NCBI RefSeq assembly: GCF_932526225.1
Contig: NC_064037.1
Location: 15,934,601 to 15,998,600 of the forward strand
DNA: 64,000 nt
Source of the DNA: Nematostella vectensis
Taxonomy: Eukaryota; Cnidaria; Anthozoa; Actiniaria; Edwardsiidae
Reading direction: 5' to 3'
Of the stretch, positions 53,905 through 64,000 are shown piece by piece (within the stretch, counting starts at the first letter, position 1; each line of letters starts with the position of its first letter). The translations under genes were made by a program, and so were the position numbers. The notes below the pieces were generated by a model. That model saw only the letters and a list, made by a program, of their open reading frames with translations, was not told where the DNA came from and ran no database searches.

Positions 53905-55660
53905 TTACTTCCATACGGTTCGGACCTCACCCTTCTCCGAGATGTGCTGTCAGAAAGAAATTACGTGCTTAACCTCTAAATTAATTCGACGATACACGGT
54001 CGACGTCTTTGTCTGTAGCTTTCTAAACCTGCGTTTGCTTTTGTTTACGCTTATTTTTTTATTCATTTGTTACCAATGAACCACTGCGGGTTATGTTACA
54101 TTCATTCTCGGGTGCATGATTAAAATAAGTTTAAACGCAGCCGAAAAAATCATACCAACAATTCAGGCAACGCACACATTAAAAGGCTGGTTCTCCCTAG
54201 TAGAAAAGCACAACCCAAGTAGGAATGAGCGGGTGTTAGATGCACAAGCGCAAGAAAAGTGTGGATCTGATCAATCAAACTTTGCGTTTACGATGAAAAC
54301 CAACCAAAGTTCAGGTTTATTTGTCATGCGCAATCGGGTAGGAGTACACTCAAATACGACCAGAGAAAGACGCGCAAGACACAGCGTTGCGATTAGGCGA
54401 AAGCATTATTTGTTTGCGATACAATTAGAAGATGAAAGCACGATGAGACACACCGCTCAAGGCTAAGCCTCATTTTAATCCACATGCTGTTGCCTATGAA
54501 CGATGTCTAGTAGGGGACGCTATCCAAGGACTCTTGTTTCTAGAGCAATTTCTTCAGCATCGTTTATGCAGCAGAAAAAATGCATTGAATACAAATTATT
54601 TTGCGAAAAAACTTGCCGAAAACGACTTTTTGTGTACAAATGCCATCCTTGGATTCTCACAGTTGCTAAATTCTTGCAGACATTTTTTTTTTGCATATGC
54701 GATTCTCAATCAGGAAAATAAGGTTAAAAAGCTAGATTAGAAAATTGAATTAGAAATATTACTCATGGATAGACTACTGACTATCTTGCAAAGAAAAAGT
54801 TGGGGGAAAAAACGTGTTACGCGTAGTCGGCCATAGCAACCGTCAATTAAGTCCAATTCATTTCTCATTAAATAGGCAAAATATTAAAGAGCTACAATAA
54901 TGCGCGGCTCAGGATTGCCACGCGAATTTTTCCGCCTTTCCCTCGTGTAAGATGCAACAAAAAATAAAAGTTTTAACAAAATTTTTCTCATGATTTGAGT
55001 AGAAGTCCATTCACACTGTAAAGGCTTATTTGATCAAACCATTTCGATATCTGCTTTACCTTGCATTTTCCTGGTGCTTTGGTAGGGATCCTGGCTGTGC
55101 GTTGTGTCGAGGCTACAACAAACTGAGGCACAAAACCAACGCTTCGCTTCCTAAAAACTTTACGATTTGGTGACCTTTAAATCCCTAATCAAGCTAGAAA
55201 ATGCCAAGTATAGCTTTAAAGGTTAATTGTCTCTCTTGACGTAAAAGCAAACAATGCATATTCCACCAAAGAAAACGGGGCTTAACACAATCCTTGAGTA
55301 AACTATATTCGCCCGCAGATGTGCAGTGATGTGAGACAATAAAACTAACAAAAGTTCATACCGTAAATACTCCTTTCTTAGTTTTATATATATTTAGGTC
55401 AGGAGAGGGGGGAGGGGCTCCGAGGGGGGCTTTCCCGAGGTCGGGTACTTATTTGAAGAGGTTCAGCGGTACATTTACAACTTCATAGGAATCAGCTTCA
55501 AATGCAAAAGTCAAATGATGAACTAACTAAAAGAGGTGTTGTACTTCACTACATGAGCATCCCGAACTCATAACATTTATTTTACTATTGTGCTGCTATT
55601 CTCGAGGTTATCCGAAAGAAGACTGACTTTTCTTTTAAGAGACCATCTACTTCTACCACA
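53905..55660. other. Intergenic, upstream of tyrosinase
   Basis: It presumably includes the tyrosinase promoter and 5' UTR near 53905-54100. No TATA box stands out. A 116-codon plus-strand frame at 54116-54466 has ordinary composition but matches no family I know and lacks supporting features, so it is not called. Confidence 0.4.
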
Positions 55661-55696
55661 ATGCATCATAATCTATTTCTTCATTAAACAAGGAAT

Positions 55697-55853
55697 TTAA
55701 AGAGAGAACGGAAGGAGAGAGGGGAAGAGGAGAGAAGGTGAGGGAAGAGGGCTAGAGGGGAGAAGGTGGGGAAAGAGGGGAAAGGAGAGAGAAGGGGAGG
55801 GGAGAGAGGGGAAGTAGAGAGAAGGGAAGGGGAGAGGGGAGGGGAGGGGAGGC
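55697..55853. repeat. Purine-strand tract (GGGGAGAGAGGGGA)n
   Basis: About 157 bp are almost entirely A and G on the plus strand, dominated by GGGGAGA, GGAAGAGG and GGGGAGGGGAGG. The tract has no strict unit. Confidence 0.92.
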
Positions 55854-55967
55854 AATGTCTTTCTAACTGCGTTTTACAACAATAGCCTTTCACTATTTAT
55901 TGAAGGAATAACAAAAAGAATGGCTCAACTAAAATGGCTTTTCCCCGGATGAAGTTCTCTCTCTAGT

Positions 55968-56075
55968 CAGCCGCCATTTTGCCATCGTAGCAAAATACCA
56001 AGGGTGAGAAGATGTTCATTTCCACCGGTTGATTTAGTGAAAGTATTTCAATATTTTCGTTAATTTTGTTCAAAA
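55968..56075 (+). repeat. Dispersed GCCGCCATTTTG repeat, copy e
   Basis: It contains CAGCCGCCATTTTGCCATCG TAGCAAAATA, GATGTTCATTTCCACCGGTT GATTTAG and then CAATATTTTCG. The module order is the same as at 10946, including the ATATTTTCG at its 3' side. An AT-rich boundary and no TIR are seen. Confidence 0.62.
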
Positions 56076-57169
56076 TGTTTAGTTGGAGATTTCTACAAAT
56101 AATTGAAAACAATAAGGTATAGCCGAAGGCTCTTTTATTTGATGTGTGAACCCGAGTGGAGGGGGGGGGGGGGGGGTACATATCCCTGTTTGTTTATAAG
56201 GGCGCCTCCAAGGGTATGTAGCCCTGATCCTGTTTACAACAAAATATCTGAAAAGACATAGCCTATTTAGGACAACCACGCTAATTCTCATAGCTTCCTC
56301 AGACAACCGCCTTTTTCTTTGGAGGTCTTCTCAGGAAAACAACACGAAATGACTCCAATTTTTGGCTCATACTTTTTCATATTCTTTATTGAAAATACAT
56401 ATATTCTTAAAACTCCTTTATCAAGCATTTAACTCTGGGTTTAGTTTAGAAACATACTGCCACTTGGCTACTAAAAGTGGTGTATAAAGAACGGAAGTAG
56501 CTTCTTACAAACTGCATTTTTTACACACAATGCTCTGGTTCTCGACTGGTATGGTGCGGCCGTTGACTTAATGCGCGGCTTGTCAACATCGGTCCAAAGG
56601 CTAGATTTTATTTCCAAATAACAGCAAAAAATAAACAATGATATTATTGCGCAAATCGGAAAAACCCTACTTGGAAATTTACGTTAAAATGAAACTGATA
56701 CCCTGACAGGGGACCGGGAATTTATACCCCGTTTGAGCCCTTAAACCCATACCTTTAGGGCAGGGAAGGTGAAAGCCTCTATCTATCGACACGTCTCCGT
56801 ATATATAATAAATCCCCCCCCCCTTGCAGCTATATGAGGTTGTAATGCAACATCAGTTTATTTGTCTTTTTTTTAACAAATCACAACCGTCTATGAGTAT
56901 TAAAAGTGGAAATACTGGCGCTACCCTTCCTACCAGATTTTGCGTTTCAAGAGAAAATTCCAAAAAAATCCAAATATAACTTTCAAGCGCTGGTGTCCGT
57001 GATCTACTTTGGACCACAGGGAGCTCACCTCTATGGTTTAAATAAAGTTAGAATTCTTTTTCAGCTTTGCGTTGTTGTTGATTTATAGTGGAAGAAAATG
57101 GTGCAGCATCGTTCAAATTTGTGGAACATTTTTGAAATTTGGCACAGTGATAGAGAATCTCGCACTGAG

Positions 57170-57950
57170 CAATTCTGGATATGGACCCACCCCCAAAAAT
57201 GTATACTTACAGTACTTTTCATGATACGGTCACGAAACTTAGTCCAGTGATGGACATTAACACATGCTACAGTTTAATAAGAAAATAAACCACGCCCCCT
57301 TGATCATTACAGTTTTAAGGGGTGGAATAAATTATTTCCTTTAATCAGCATTAAAACCAATACTATTTATTGTACAACTTTCGAACTCCACATAATTGTA
57401 GTACTCTTTACAAAACTTCATTCGAGATATGGACCCACGCCCAGATGTGAGTACTTACAGTCATACTAGAGATGATACGAAAGAGGCATATTGCTTAGAG
57501 TGCCTTTCAATACAAACTGAGAGATAAGAATCCATACTAACTTATAATGGTATATTGCAAGATATTTCCAACCATATAGCCACGCCCCTATTGTACTATA
57601 GATGGCACGCAAAAGGTGCTCGCTTATATAGTTTGCCTTTCAATACGAGCTATGAGCTACAAATCAACATGCTTACTTATATTGGTATATTACCGGATAT
57701 AATCAATTGCATTACCACGCCCCTATGGTATTTACAGTTATACTAGAGATGACGGGAACGAAGGTATATTGTCGCTTTTACAAAGTGTCTTCCAATACGC
57801 ATTTCAAGCTAAAAATCAATATACTCGCCGATATTGGTATATTGCAGGATATAGTTAAATGTATAATCATGCCCTTATAGTACTTAGAGCCCTTCTAGAG
57901 ATGGTACAGATGGAGTTTGAAGAAAGAACGTCCTTCCATTCGAACTGCAC
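57170..57950. repeat. Decayed tandem repeat, period about 135-150 bp
   Basis: Phrases CCACGCCCCTA, TTGGTATATTGCAGGATAT, ACTAGAGATGA and CTTTCAATACGA recur in the same order about four times. The CCACGCCC landmarks lie near 57428, 57580, 57716 and (as CATGCCC) 57866. Copies have diverged strongly from one another. Confidence 0.75.
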
Positions 57951-58929
57951 ATGACAATTGTACATAATAACACAGTTTCACAAATGTTTGGTCTATCAAA
58001 ATACAAAAAAACGTGCAGGGCATTGCCCAAATGGCATTAACAGTTCTAGATGAGATGAAACAAATTGAAACTTTTTTAAAAAAAAAAGCTGGGAAGCTGA
58101 AATTAATAGAGACTGTTTCATTTAAGACACCAATAATAAATGAAGAATAGGCAATATACTGAAGAATACTTTACTGGGGTGGGGTCCCATAAGCATGTGG
58201 GTTGTTCAACCCACATGCTCAACATCTGTTCCCGTGTCCACCGGAGAAGCACTGTTGATAAAAAAAAAACGTTTCAGTGAGAAATTTAGTTTTTTAGTTT
58301 CAAGAACCCATTCAATTCTTACCTGTCTCTGTTTAATTGCCACTCACAGTCCCCAACGCACCTGCAAAGAGCAGTGCATTTTAGCCCCGTCTTGATGCAC
58401 CTGCATCTCCTTATCCTTTAAAGTGCCAGCCCGATGGCTATTTTTATACAGAGAGAGAAACACAATTCGTGGCGGGCTTCAAACTCGCTCTACTGACATT
58501 CTATCGGCAAAATTAAAATAAAATAATACTCAAACTCAAACTCAATATAACATGGTCTAAAGTTTTATTTTTCACGATAGAGTATTTTTTCGCTAACATA
58601 TAAATTCCCCCATACATTCCTTTATAAACCACTGACAGTAGCCTTGGGCTGCCTGTGAAAAATACACAGTCTACGACTACACGCAGCTTCTCTTTTATTA
58701 AAATCACAATGTAGAACTGAATGACACAGGAAGCTGAACATGACTGCTATAAGGAGGCTAAACTGCATACAGCTATAGTTGACATGACATGGGTATATTA
58801 CTTGTCTTTGAACAATCTGGAATATATTGATTTTTATGTCATATGGACATGAAACAAACATAGGTGTAAATGCATTTTACAAAGATATTGATTATAAAGG
58901 ATTTCTGAATGTGTAAGATAAGTCTAATT

Positions 58930-59090
58930 TAGAGGAAATAGCTCCCAGAAGGGAATAGTTTTTGCACTCCCTAAGGAGTTCAGTTATAGCTCCCATAAGG
59001 GAAATGTTTTTGCACTCCCTAAGCAGTTTATTAGCTCCCAGTATGGGAATCATAGCTCCCGAGGGGAATATAACTCTTGAAAAGAGTTAA
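58930..59090. repeat. TAGCTCCC-AGGGAA short tandem repeats
   Basis: Four or five interspersed units of TAGCTCCCATAAGGGAA are followed, in two of them, by TTTTTGCACTCCCTAAG. TAGCTCCC and GGGAA are partly complementary, so each unit can form a small hairpin. No gene is present. Confidence 0.8.
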
Positions 59091-59099
59091 ATAACGCCA

Positions 59100-60176
59100 G
59101 GTTTTTGTTCATTGATCGGCCGCCATTGGGGAAGCGTTGTTGTTTTGCTGATACGAGTGCGGTTTTATTCGCACTTAAGCCAGATGCGGGTAATCTTGAA
59201 AATATCCCTGATAAGAAATGATTCAGAAATGCGTAGAAAACTGTGCCTGGTTCTTGACGTAATCAATGATAAAATCATGATATTAATTAACTTACCATGG
59301 AGTCAACAATGATCTGGTCTGGTCAGAGAGAGCACATGGAAGATCGTATGACGACACGTGCACTCGATAAGAAGTCGGCCTCGAATTCGTAACACGATAA
59401 TGGTAGCTGAAGACCGTCGGCCTTGACCGAACGTAAAGATCCGTACAATCGAAGGATCCTAAATGATCCAAAACCGCGAACATAAGACAAATTAATAATA
59501 AAAACACTCAACAACAATTCACTTAGCCTTATAGGGAAATTCTTCATGAAAATACACCTGTTCACAATTGTGTACCGATTCACAACCGAACCGACTCCGA
59601 TTTATTCCCGAATATCACTCACTCTATCATCAAACCGATAGCATTACCGCTTCGCACATCTTCGATGAGAGAAGCTGCAAAAAACAACTCTAACTTTATT
59701 CAAACCGTAGATGTGAGCTCCCTGTGTTTTGACATTAGGGGCCAGTAGATGCTTGTGCCTAAAAACTTTGCCTTTCCAATCTGCTAAATAATCAACCGAA
59801 CATATGGTGATTGTTTATGGTAATTGTTTATACAAAAGATATTTGCCGTTCGTCTGATATTTTCCCATCCTGACTGATCACACTCAGAACAAATTTAGTA
59901 AACAATCGTCAACTGCCACTAACACTATAATTTTAGTGTTTTTGATCTGCATCTATAAACGTAGCTAAAAATGTGAGAAATTTCAAAGTTTAAAACCTAA
60001 AAGCATAGTTAAAAAGTTAAATATCTTGGTAACTTTTATGCGACTTTGTAATAAATATAAGCAACTTTTCGGCAAATTTTAAGCACTTTTATCGCCAAAT
60101 TTAATTTGAACAAATCATTGTTGAGATGTTTCTTTTTTTATATAAAAGCGAGAGTGTTTTTGTCATACTTCTAAAT
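59100..60176. other. Intergenic, 3' of the GPCR
   Basis: No conserved frame, RNA gene or transposon end was recognised in this AT-rich stretch. Confidence 0.4.
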
Positions 60177-61355
60177 CTACGAGTCGCGGTCTTTTCTTGT
60201 GTGTCCTTCAAGCACTTTACAGTTATTAATATCAAAGTCGATGTTGACAAAGCCTGCTTGCTGCCTGTTGCTAAACGAGCCTCGATGCCAATTCGAAACG
60301 CCCTGGTCGCCAGCTATGTATCTCACCTGGCTTGTGCGTGAGGTCTGGGTTACATCGCTAGGTGTTACTCTTCCTGGAAATATCATATTCTTCAGCTGTG
60401 ACCTGAAGAGTCTTGAAGACGAGAAGTAAATTATTGGGTTGAGAGCGCTGTTTGATATCGCTAAAACCCCAGCCAGCATCCTCACAGAGTAGTCTAGCTC
60501 ATAGCTTAGCTCTAGATTAGCAAAACGTTTTCCCAAGTTATAGAGGAAAAATGCCGAGTATGGGATGCAGAAAGCGAAAATAACTTTAACAAATATTTGG
60601 AGATCCTTTAAACGCCAAGCCTGTGAGGCGTTACAGTGTATATTCGCGCTGTTTCTTATCTCACGCTTTCTTTTTTGTAGGAACCTAGACAAGCTAGCAG
60701 CGGTGAAAAACATGATAAGGAAAGGCACAATATAGACCAGAAACGTGACAGCACCGAACACTAGCTTCTCCCAGGCTCTTTCGCTACTAGACACACAGGC
60801 GTACGTGAAGACGGTTGCGTTTACCTCTATGTACTTGTGTTTCATTGGAAGGTTGAGAATGGCCGCGAGAGTTCCACCCACGATCCACGCGGCAATGACT
60901 AGTTTTTTCGCGAATTCGCGCGTGGGCGCACGAAGGGGAAAGAATACCGCTATGTACCTCTCCACACTGATGACTACTAGATTCATGATTGTTATACATG
61001 GGAAACAAAAGAAGGGGAAGTTATGAACAAGGCAGTGCCAGTCCTTCCTGAAGATGTCCGCGAAGAGAAGGATTTGAATCAAAGGCACCCCAATAACCAA
61101 ACAAAACAGATCTGTCAGCGCCAAACTCTTCATGAAGTACAGCGTGAGAGTTCGCTCAAGGACCTTGCGCTTTGCCGGCGTATCAGCATCTTTACGCTTC
61201 TTCCACTCGAAAACCAGTACTATGGTATTGCCCAAGATTCCCACCACTCCAAAGAATACAAATGCTGTCACTAAGGCGGCCTTGGTGGGGGCTGGTACAG
61301 GGGTAAACATGTAGACCCGGGTGTGGTTCTGTGAAGGGGTCGTAGTGTTGTCCAT
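60177..61355 (-). CDS. Class A (rhodopsin-like) GPCR, single exon
   Basis: An intronless frame of 399 codons opens at 61376. I take the Met at codon 8 (MDNTTTPSQNHT, 61355) as start because it places N-glycosylation sequons (NTT, NHT) directly before TM1. Seven hydrophobic segments are visible: TM1 (ALVTAFVFFGVVGILGNTIV), TM2 with LALTDLFCLVIGVPL, TM3 ending in SVERYIAVFFPL (ERY in place of DRY), TM4 (VIAAWIVGGTLAAIL), TM5 (FLVYIVPFLIMFFTAASL), TM6 with FAFCIPYSAFFLYN and TM7 with NSALNPIIYFSSS. Cys in DWHCLVH and YACVSS can make the usual extracellular disulphide. The tail is Ser/Thr/Arg-rich. The TM1-TM2 loop is long and basic. It is probably a peptide- or prostanoid-like receptor, but the ligand cannot be told from sequence. 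Intronless receptors of this type are common in cnidarians. Confidence 0.93.
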   Translation of the reverse strand: MDNTTTPSQNHTRVYMFTPVPAPTKAALVTAFVFFGVVGILGNTIVLVFEWKKRKDADTPAKRKVLERTLTLYFMKSLALTDLFCLVIGVPLIQILLFADIFRKDWHCLVHNFPFFCFPCITIMNLVVISVERYIAVFFPLRAPTREFAKKLVIAAWIVGGTLAAILNLPMKHKYIEVNATVFTYACVSSSERAWEKLVFGAVTFLVYIVPFLIMFFTAASLSRFLQKRKREIRNSANIHCNASQAWRLKDLQIFVKVIFAFCIPYSAFFLYNLGKRFANLELSYELDYSVRMLAGVLAISNSALNPIIYFSSSRLFRSQLKNMIFPGRVTPSDVTQTSRTSQVRYIAGDQGVSNWHRGSFSNRQQAGFVNIDFDINNCKVLEGHTRKDRDS

Positions 61356-61376
61356 CTTCTGTGTTGACCAAGTCAA

Positions 61377-63080
61377 AGCTTACTGTTCGTTATTATCACA
61401 AAAAAATATGGAAATAAGAACAGTTTTAAAACAGAATGAGTAAACAATATTAGAATCCCCGAATGATTAAAATAATGATTAAAATAATGTCGCGTTCTCG
61501 AGAAATTTTTTGAGTGCATACAGTGAGAGCGTTTGAATTGCTGAAACGCTTGTAGTTCTAACGCATGGTTTCTTGAGTGCTCTCAGTTTTATGTTGATGC
61601 TCATCTGCTCGACAGTGCTCACCAAACATCACTTGGCGCCGCCCTCTGATTGGATAACCAAACAATGGACAACACTTGTTAATTATGCTTGAATAGGGCG
61701 TGCACGAAAAAGTCTTCCTAGCTCCCCGAAAAGGCGCCTCACAGCCATATTTGTGTATTGTGATGTTTAGTACTTGAAAGCCGATGGTGTTAACGTCAAT
61801 ACGTCGATAGTTTTACAAAGGCGTCTCACTGTTTATGAATCTGGAACTGAGTGAATAGATCCCCTCCCACGCCCTCACTTATATACTGTCTATACTATCA
61901 GTCAAGTTTAGTTTCCAAGTTTGTGGGCTCTAAGTACGAATGTGGTGGCGCCGCTAAGTCTAAAAGGTTCTGTTAAGACCGTTTGAATCTTTGTATTAGA
62001 AGCATGGGGAAACAGTATGATGACTGTGTAGCAGGCGGCTACTTTAGGCGGCCAAGTAGGGGTGCACACCACGACCACTTCCCTCTTCTCTCGCTGTTGT
62101 GCACTGAGCTTTAGGTCCATTAACAAGTTGAATGTTTATACCTCTAAAAACACCCTGGGATTCCAGTAATTTTGTTATGAGAAGGAGTGTTGTGTTATAT
62201 ATTCTCATTATGTCGCAGCTATCCAAATAAAGATTCATTTATCTGCGACCGAAACAGATTAAACATTTGAAAGCAACAGCTTGCTCCGACTTAACATTTG
62301 ATAATCGTATATGATAATGTTATGTGACATCAGTAGACTGGGCCGTTCTTATTTTTGGATATGTTCTTAGCGATCTTCTAAAATTTTATTGTGTATGAAA
62401 ATAATACCCAATGAATAATAGAAAGAGAATTACTAAAAATGATCAATACAATTTTATTGTGCATTTTATAATTATTCTGCTATCTGATCCTCGGCATGTT
62501 CTTAGCATGTTCTTAAAATTTGGTGAAATCTCAGGTTGGTCATTTATTTAAAAAAAAGGTTTTTATAAAAAAAGATTGTATAACGAATTAGAACATGGAT
62601 GTACATGTATTTTGCGGCGTAAAAACCCCTCCTAACAATGTTGATACGACCACCAAAACATCCAACATTAATCGTTGGGGGATGGGAGGTGAGGTGCCTA
62701 TGACTTGGTGCGATAATTAATTTGTTATGTGAACGCCTTCGTCCCAAAGTAAATTGTTGTAGTGATTGTAGTACATTTTCACAACAAGCTTTTTCCCCCT
62801 AGACACTGTACTTTTCAACTTTTTTTCGCTGACGACTTTTAATCCTTTTAGCTACTTGTCAAAGCTTCTCATAGTTTAAATATTTTATTACACTTTGCTT
62901 TGAAAAGTTATTACTTTTCGCGTTAAAGAGTTATTACATTTATCGTCGAAATTATTACATTTCGCGTTAAGATTGCATTTTGCGGCGTAACAGCCTTTTC
63001 ATTTTGTGACGTCAAAATTGCTCAAGACGTTGTGTTGCTAAGATACGTGAGTTCGCTAGCCAATCAAAGACGTATCTAAA
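61377..63080. other. Intergenic, 5' of the GPCR
   Basis: This should hold the GPCR promoter. No TATA box or known element stands out. Frames at 61908-62238 and 62544-62747 (-) are short and unsupported. Confidence 0.4.
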
Positions 63081-63089
63081 AATAGCTTA

Positions 63090-63285
63090 ACAGCCAAATT
63101 CGTTGTTGCGCGACCTCGGCGAATCCAAAATCCATGCCTCGTTTGGGAATAGCGCGTAGTCAGACACAAGCTTTGGGGGCGGTTTGTCTGGTTTTGGTTG
63201 TTTGGTTTTAATGACTACGCGCTATACCCAAACAAAGAAAGAAATTTGGGATTCTGGCAGGTCGCGCAACAACGAATTTGGCTGT
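63090..63285. mobile_element. Foldback MITE with 27-bp perfect terminal inverted repeats
   Basis: The arms 63090-63116 (ACAGCCAAATTCGTTGTTGC GCGACCT) and 63259-63285 are exact reverse complements. A second inner pair, TAGCGCGTAGTCA (63148 region) and TGACTACGCGCTA (63212 region), extends the stem, so most of the 196 bp can form one long hairpin around a TTTGG-rich loop. No clear target duplication could be fixed. Confidence 0.9.
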
Positions 63286-63360
63286 AAAGGACCTACAACC
63301 CTCATATAGAGGAGATTCATTCTTTTATATCATACTCTCTCGCTGAAATTTAAAAGAAAT

Positions 63361-63470
63361 CAATAGCGGATCTAGGGGAGTGGTTTAAGGGGTTTAACCC
63401 CCTCCCTTTTGGGCTGCCAAAAAGCCATATGTATAAAAAAATATACCCCTCTCTAGATCCGCCCCTGAAT
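63361..63470. mobile_element. Short MITE with GCGGATCTAG ends
   Basis: The left end AATAGCGGATCTAGGGGAG and the reverse complement of the right end (TCAGGGGCGGATCTAGAGAG) match. The interior has a GGGGTTTAACCCC palindrome and an AAAGCC/GGCTGCC hairpin. A CAGGGGCGGATCTAG terminus is common in hAT-type MITEs. Confidence 0.7.
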
Positions 63471-64000
63471 ATTGTATGAGTATATACTACTTTTCTTGGA
63501 CAAACAAATCGAAAATTCTTAGTCAACTAAGCTCTGGGCATGAAAAATAACAATGTGGACAAAAAACGATAATCAAGGATCAAACTAGGATCCAATTTCA
63601 TGCTGTAACCCTCCCCCCTCTATTTGTCTTGTTGCTCACCACAGGGCTACCACGTATAGGTTCTCAATTCGCTTTGGTTTTCGACTCCTAACATCTAGAA
63701 ATGCCTGAGTAGTGTATGTTTCTCGGTCACGCAATCCTAGCTGTCGCCGTTGTCGCATCTGAGTTCCTATTATGGTACGGAGGGTGCCCAATGAAGGGAA
63801 AAACTAGCATAATGCCTGTTCTACTTCTAGAGGGTGACCATCTCAAATCCCCCTTGCTACGCGTGCTCTCATTGGCTAAGACCAACTGTTATGGTACACC
63901 TGTTGAATTTGCTAGTTACCAGGCCATGCGCAGCAGGGCTTAGCTTGCAGTAAACGGAACACGAATAAAACACCAACCATATTCCAACTTTTAAATTAAA
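63471..64000. other. Intergenic, window end
   Basis: A 75-codon plus-strand frame at 63716-63943 begins with a hydrophobic stretch, but it has no splice, Kozak or homology support that I can see. Confidence 0.35.

Noticed and set aside
54116-54466. 116-codon plus-strand frame
   Set aside because: It has ordinary composition, but no homology, no splice partners and no strong start context, so it was left uncalled.
63716-63943. 75-codon frame with hydrophobic N-terminus
   Set aside because: There is no independent support. A short frame of this size is expected by chance in 64 kb.

Overview
This is animal nuclear DNA. Genes are split into many short exons with GT/AG introns, no bacterial-type operon is present, and transposable elements and minisatellites are dense. 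The gene set (TRIM37 orthologue, TP53I13-like protein, secreted tyrosinase, intronless class A GPCR), the style of the HARBI1-like relic and the hammerhead-bearing retroelement ends suggest a cnidarian, probably an anthozoan. That assignment is an inference; no species marker is visible.

Layout. 1-584 is a CTGT microsatellite. 847-1690 holds a decayed minus-strand pseudogene. 2455-22122 (+) is most of a TRIM37 gene: about 25 exons from the B-box to the stop codon, with the RING exons expected upstream of the window. Its introns carry large tandem arrays. 26712-31443 (-) is a complete nine-exon gene for a 313-residue protein with a mitochondrial-type N-terminus. It is head-to-head, 265 bp apart, with an eight-exon TP53I13-like gene at 31709-38188 (+). 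40922-49058 is a TIR DNA transposon carrying a broken transposase gene and, nested in it, a Gypsy retrotransposon (43859-48369) with identical LTRs and an intact 1358-codon reading frame. 50244-53904 (-) is a seven-exon secreted tyrosinase. 60177-61355 (-) is a single-exon rhodopsin-like GPCR. The remainder is intergenic DNA with MITEs, SINEs and decayed repeats.

Three observations stand out. (1) In three TRIM37 introns the tandem-repeat unit contains the 3' end of the preceding exon together with its 5' splice site, giving ladders of about 32, 5 and 13 near-identical candidate donors. The 13-step ladder has an 81-bp period and keeps the reading frame open. (2) Intron 6 of the TP53I13-like gene contains four hammerhead-ribozyme cores on both strands, two of them forming a perfect 74-bp palindrome, set among (TA)n tracts. 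They look like Penelope-like or retrozyme termini. (3) A tyrosinase intron contains an array alternating CACGTG E-boxes with TTACGTCA CRE-like sites.

Exon coordinates were read by hand from splice consensus and phase continuity. All junctions in the four spliced genes keep phase; the only doubtful one is TRIM37 exon 22. The genes are otherwise unrelated housekeeping or tissue genes and show no shared pathway.
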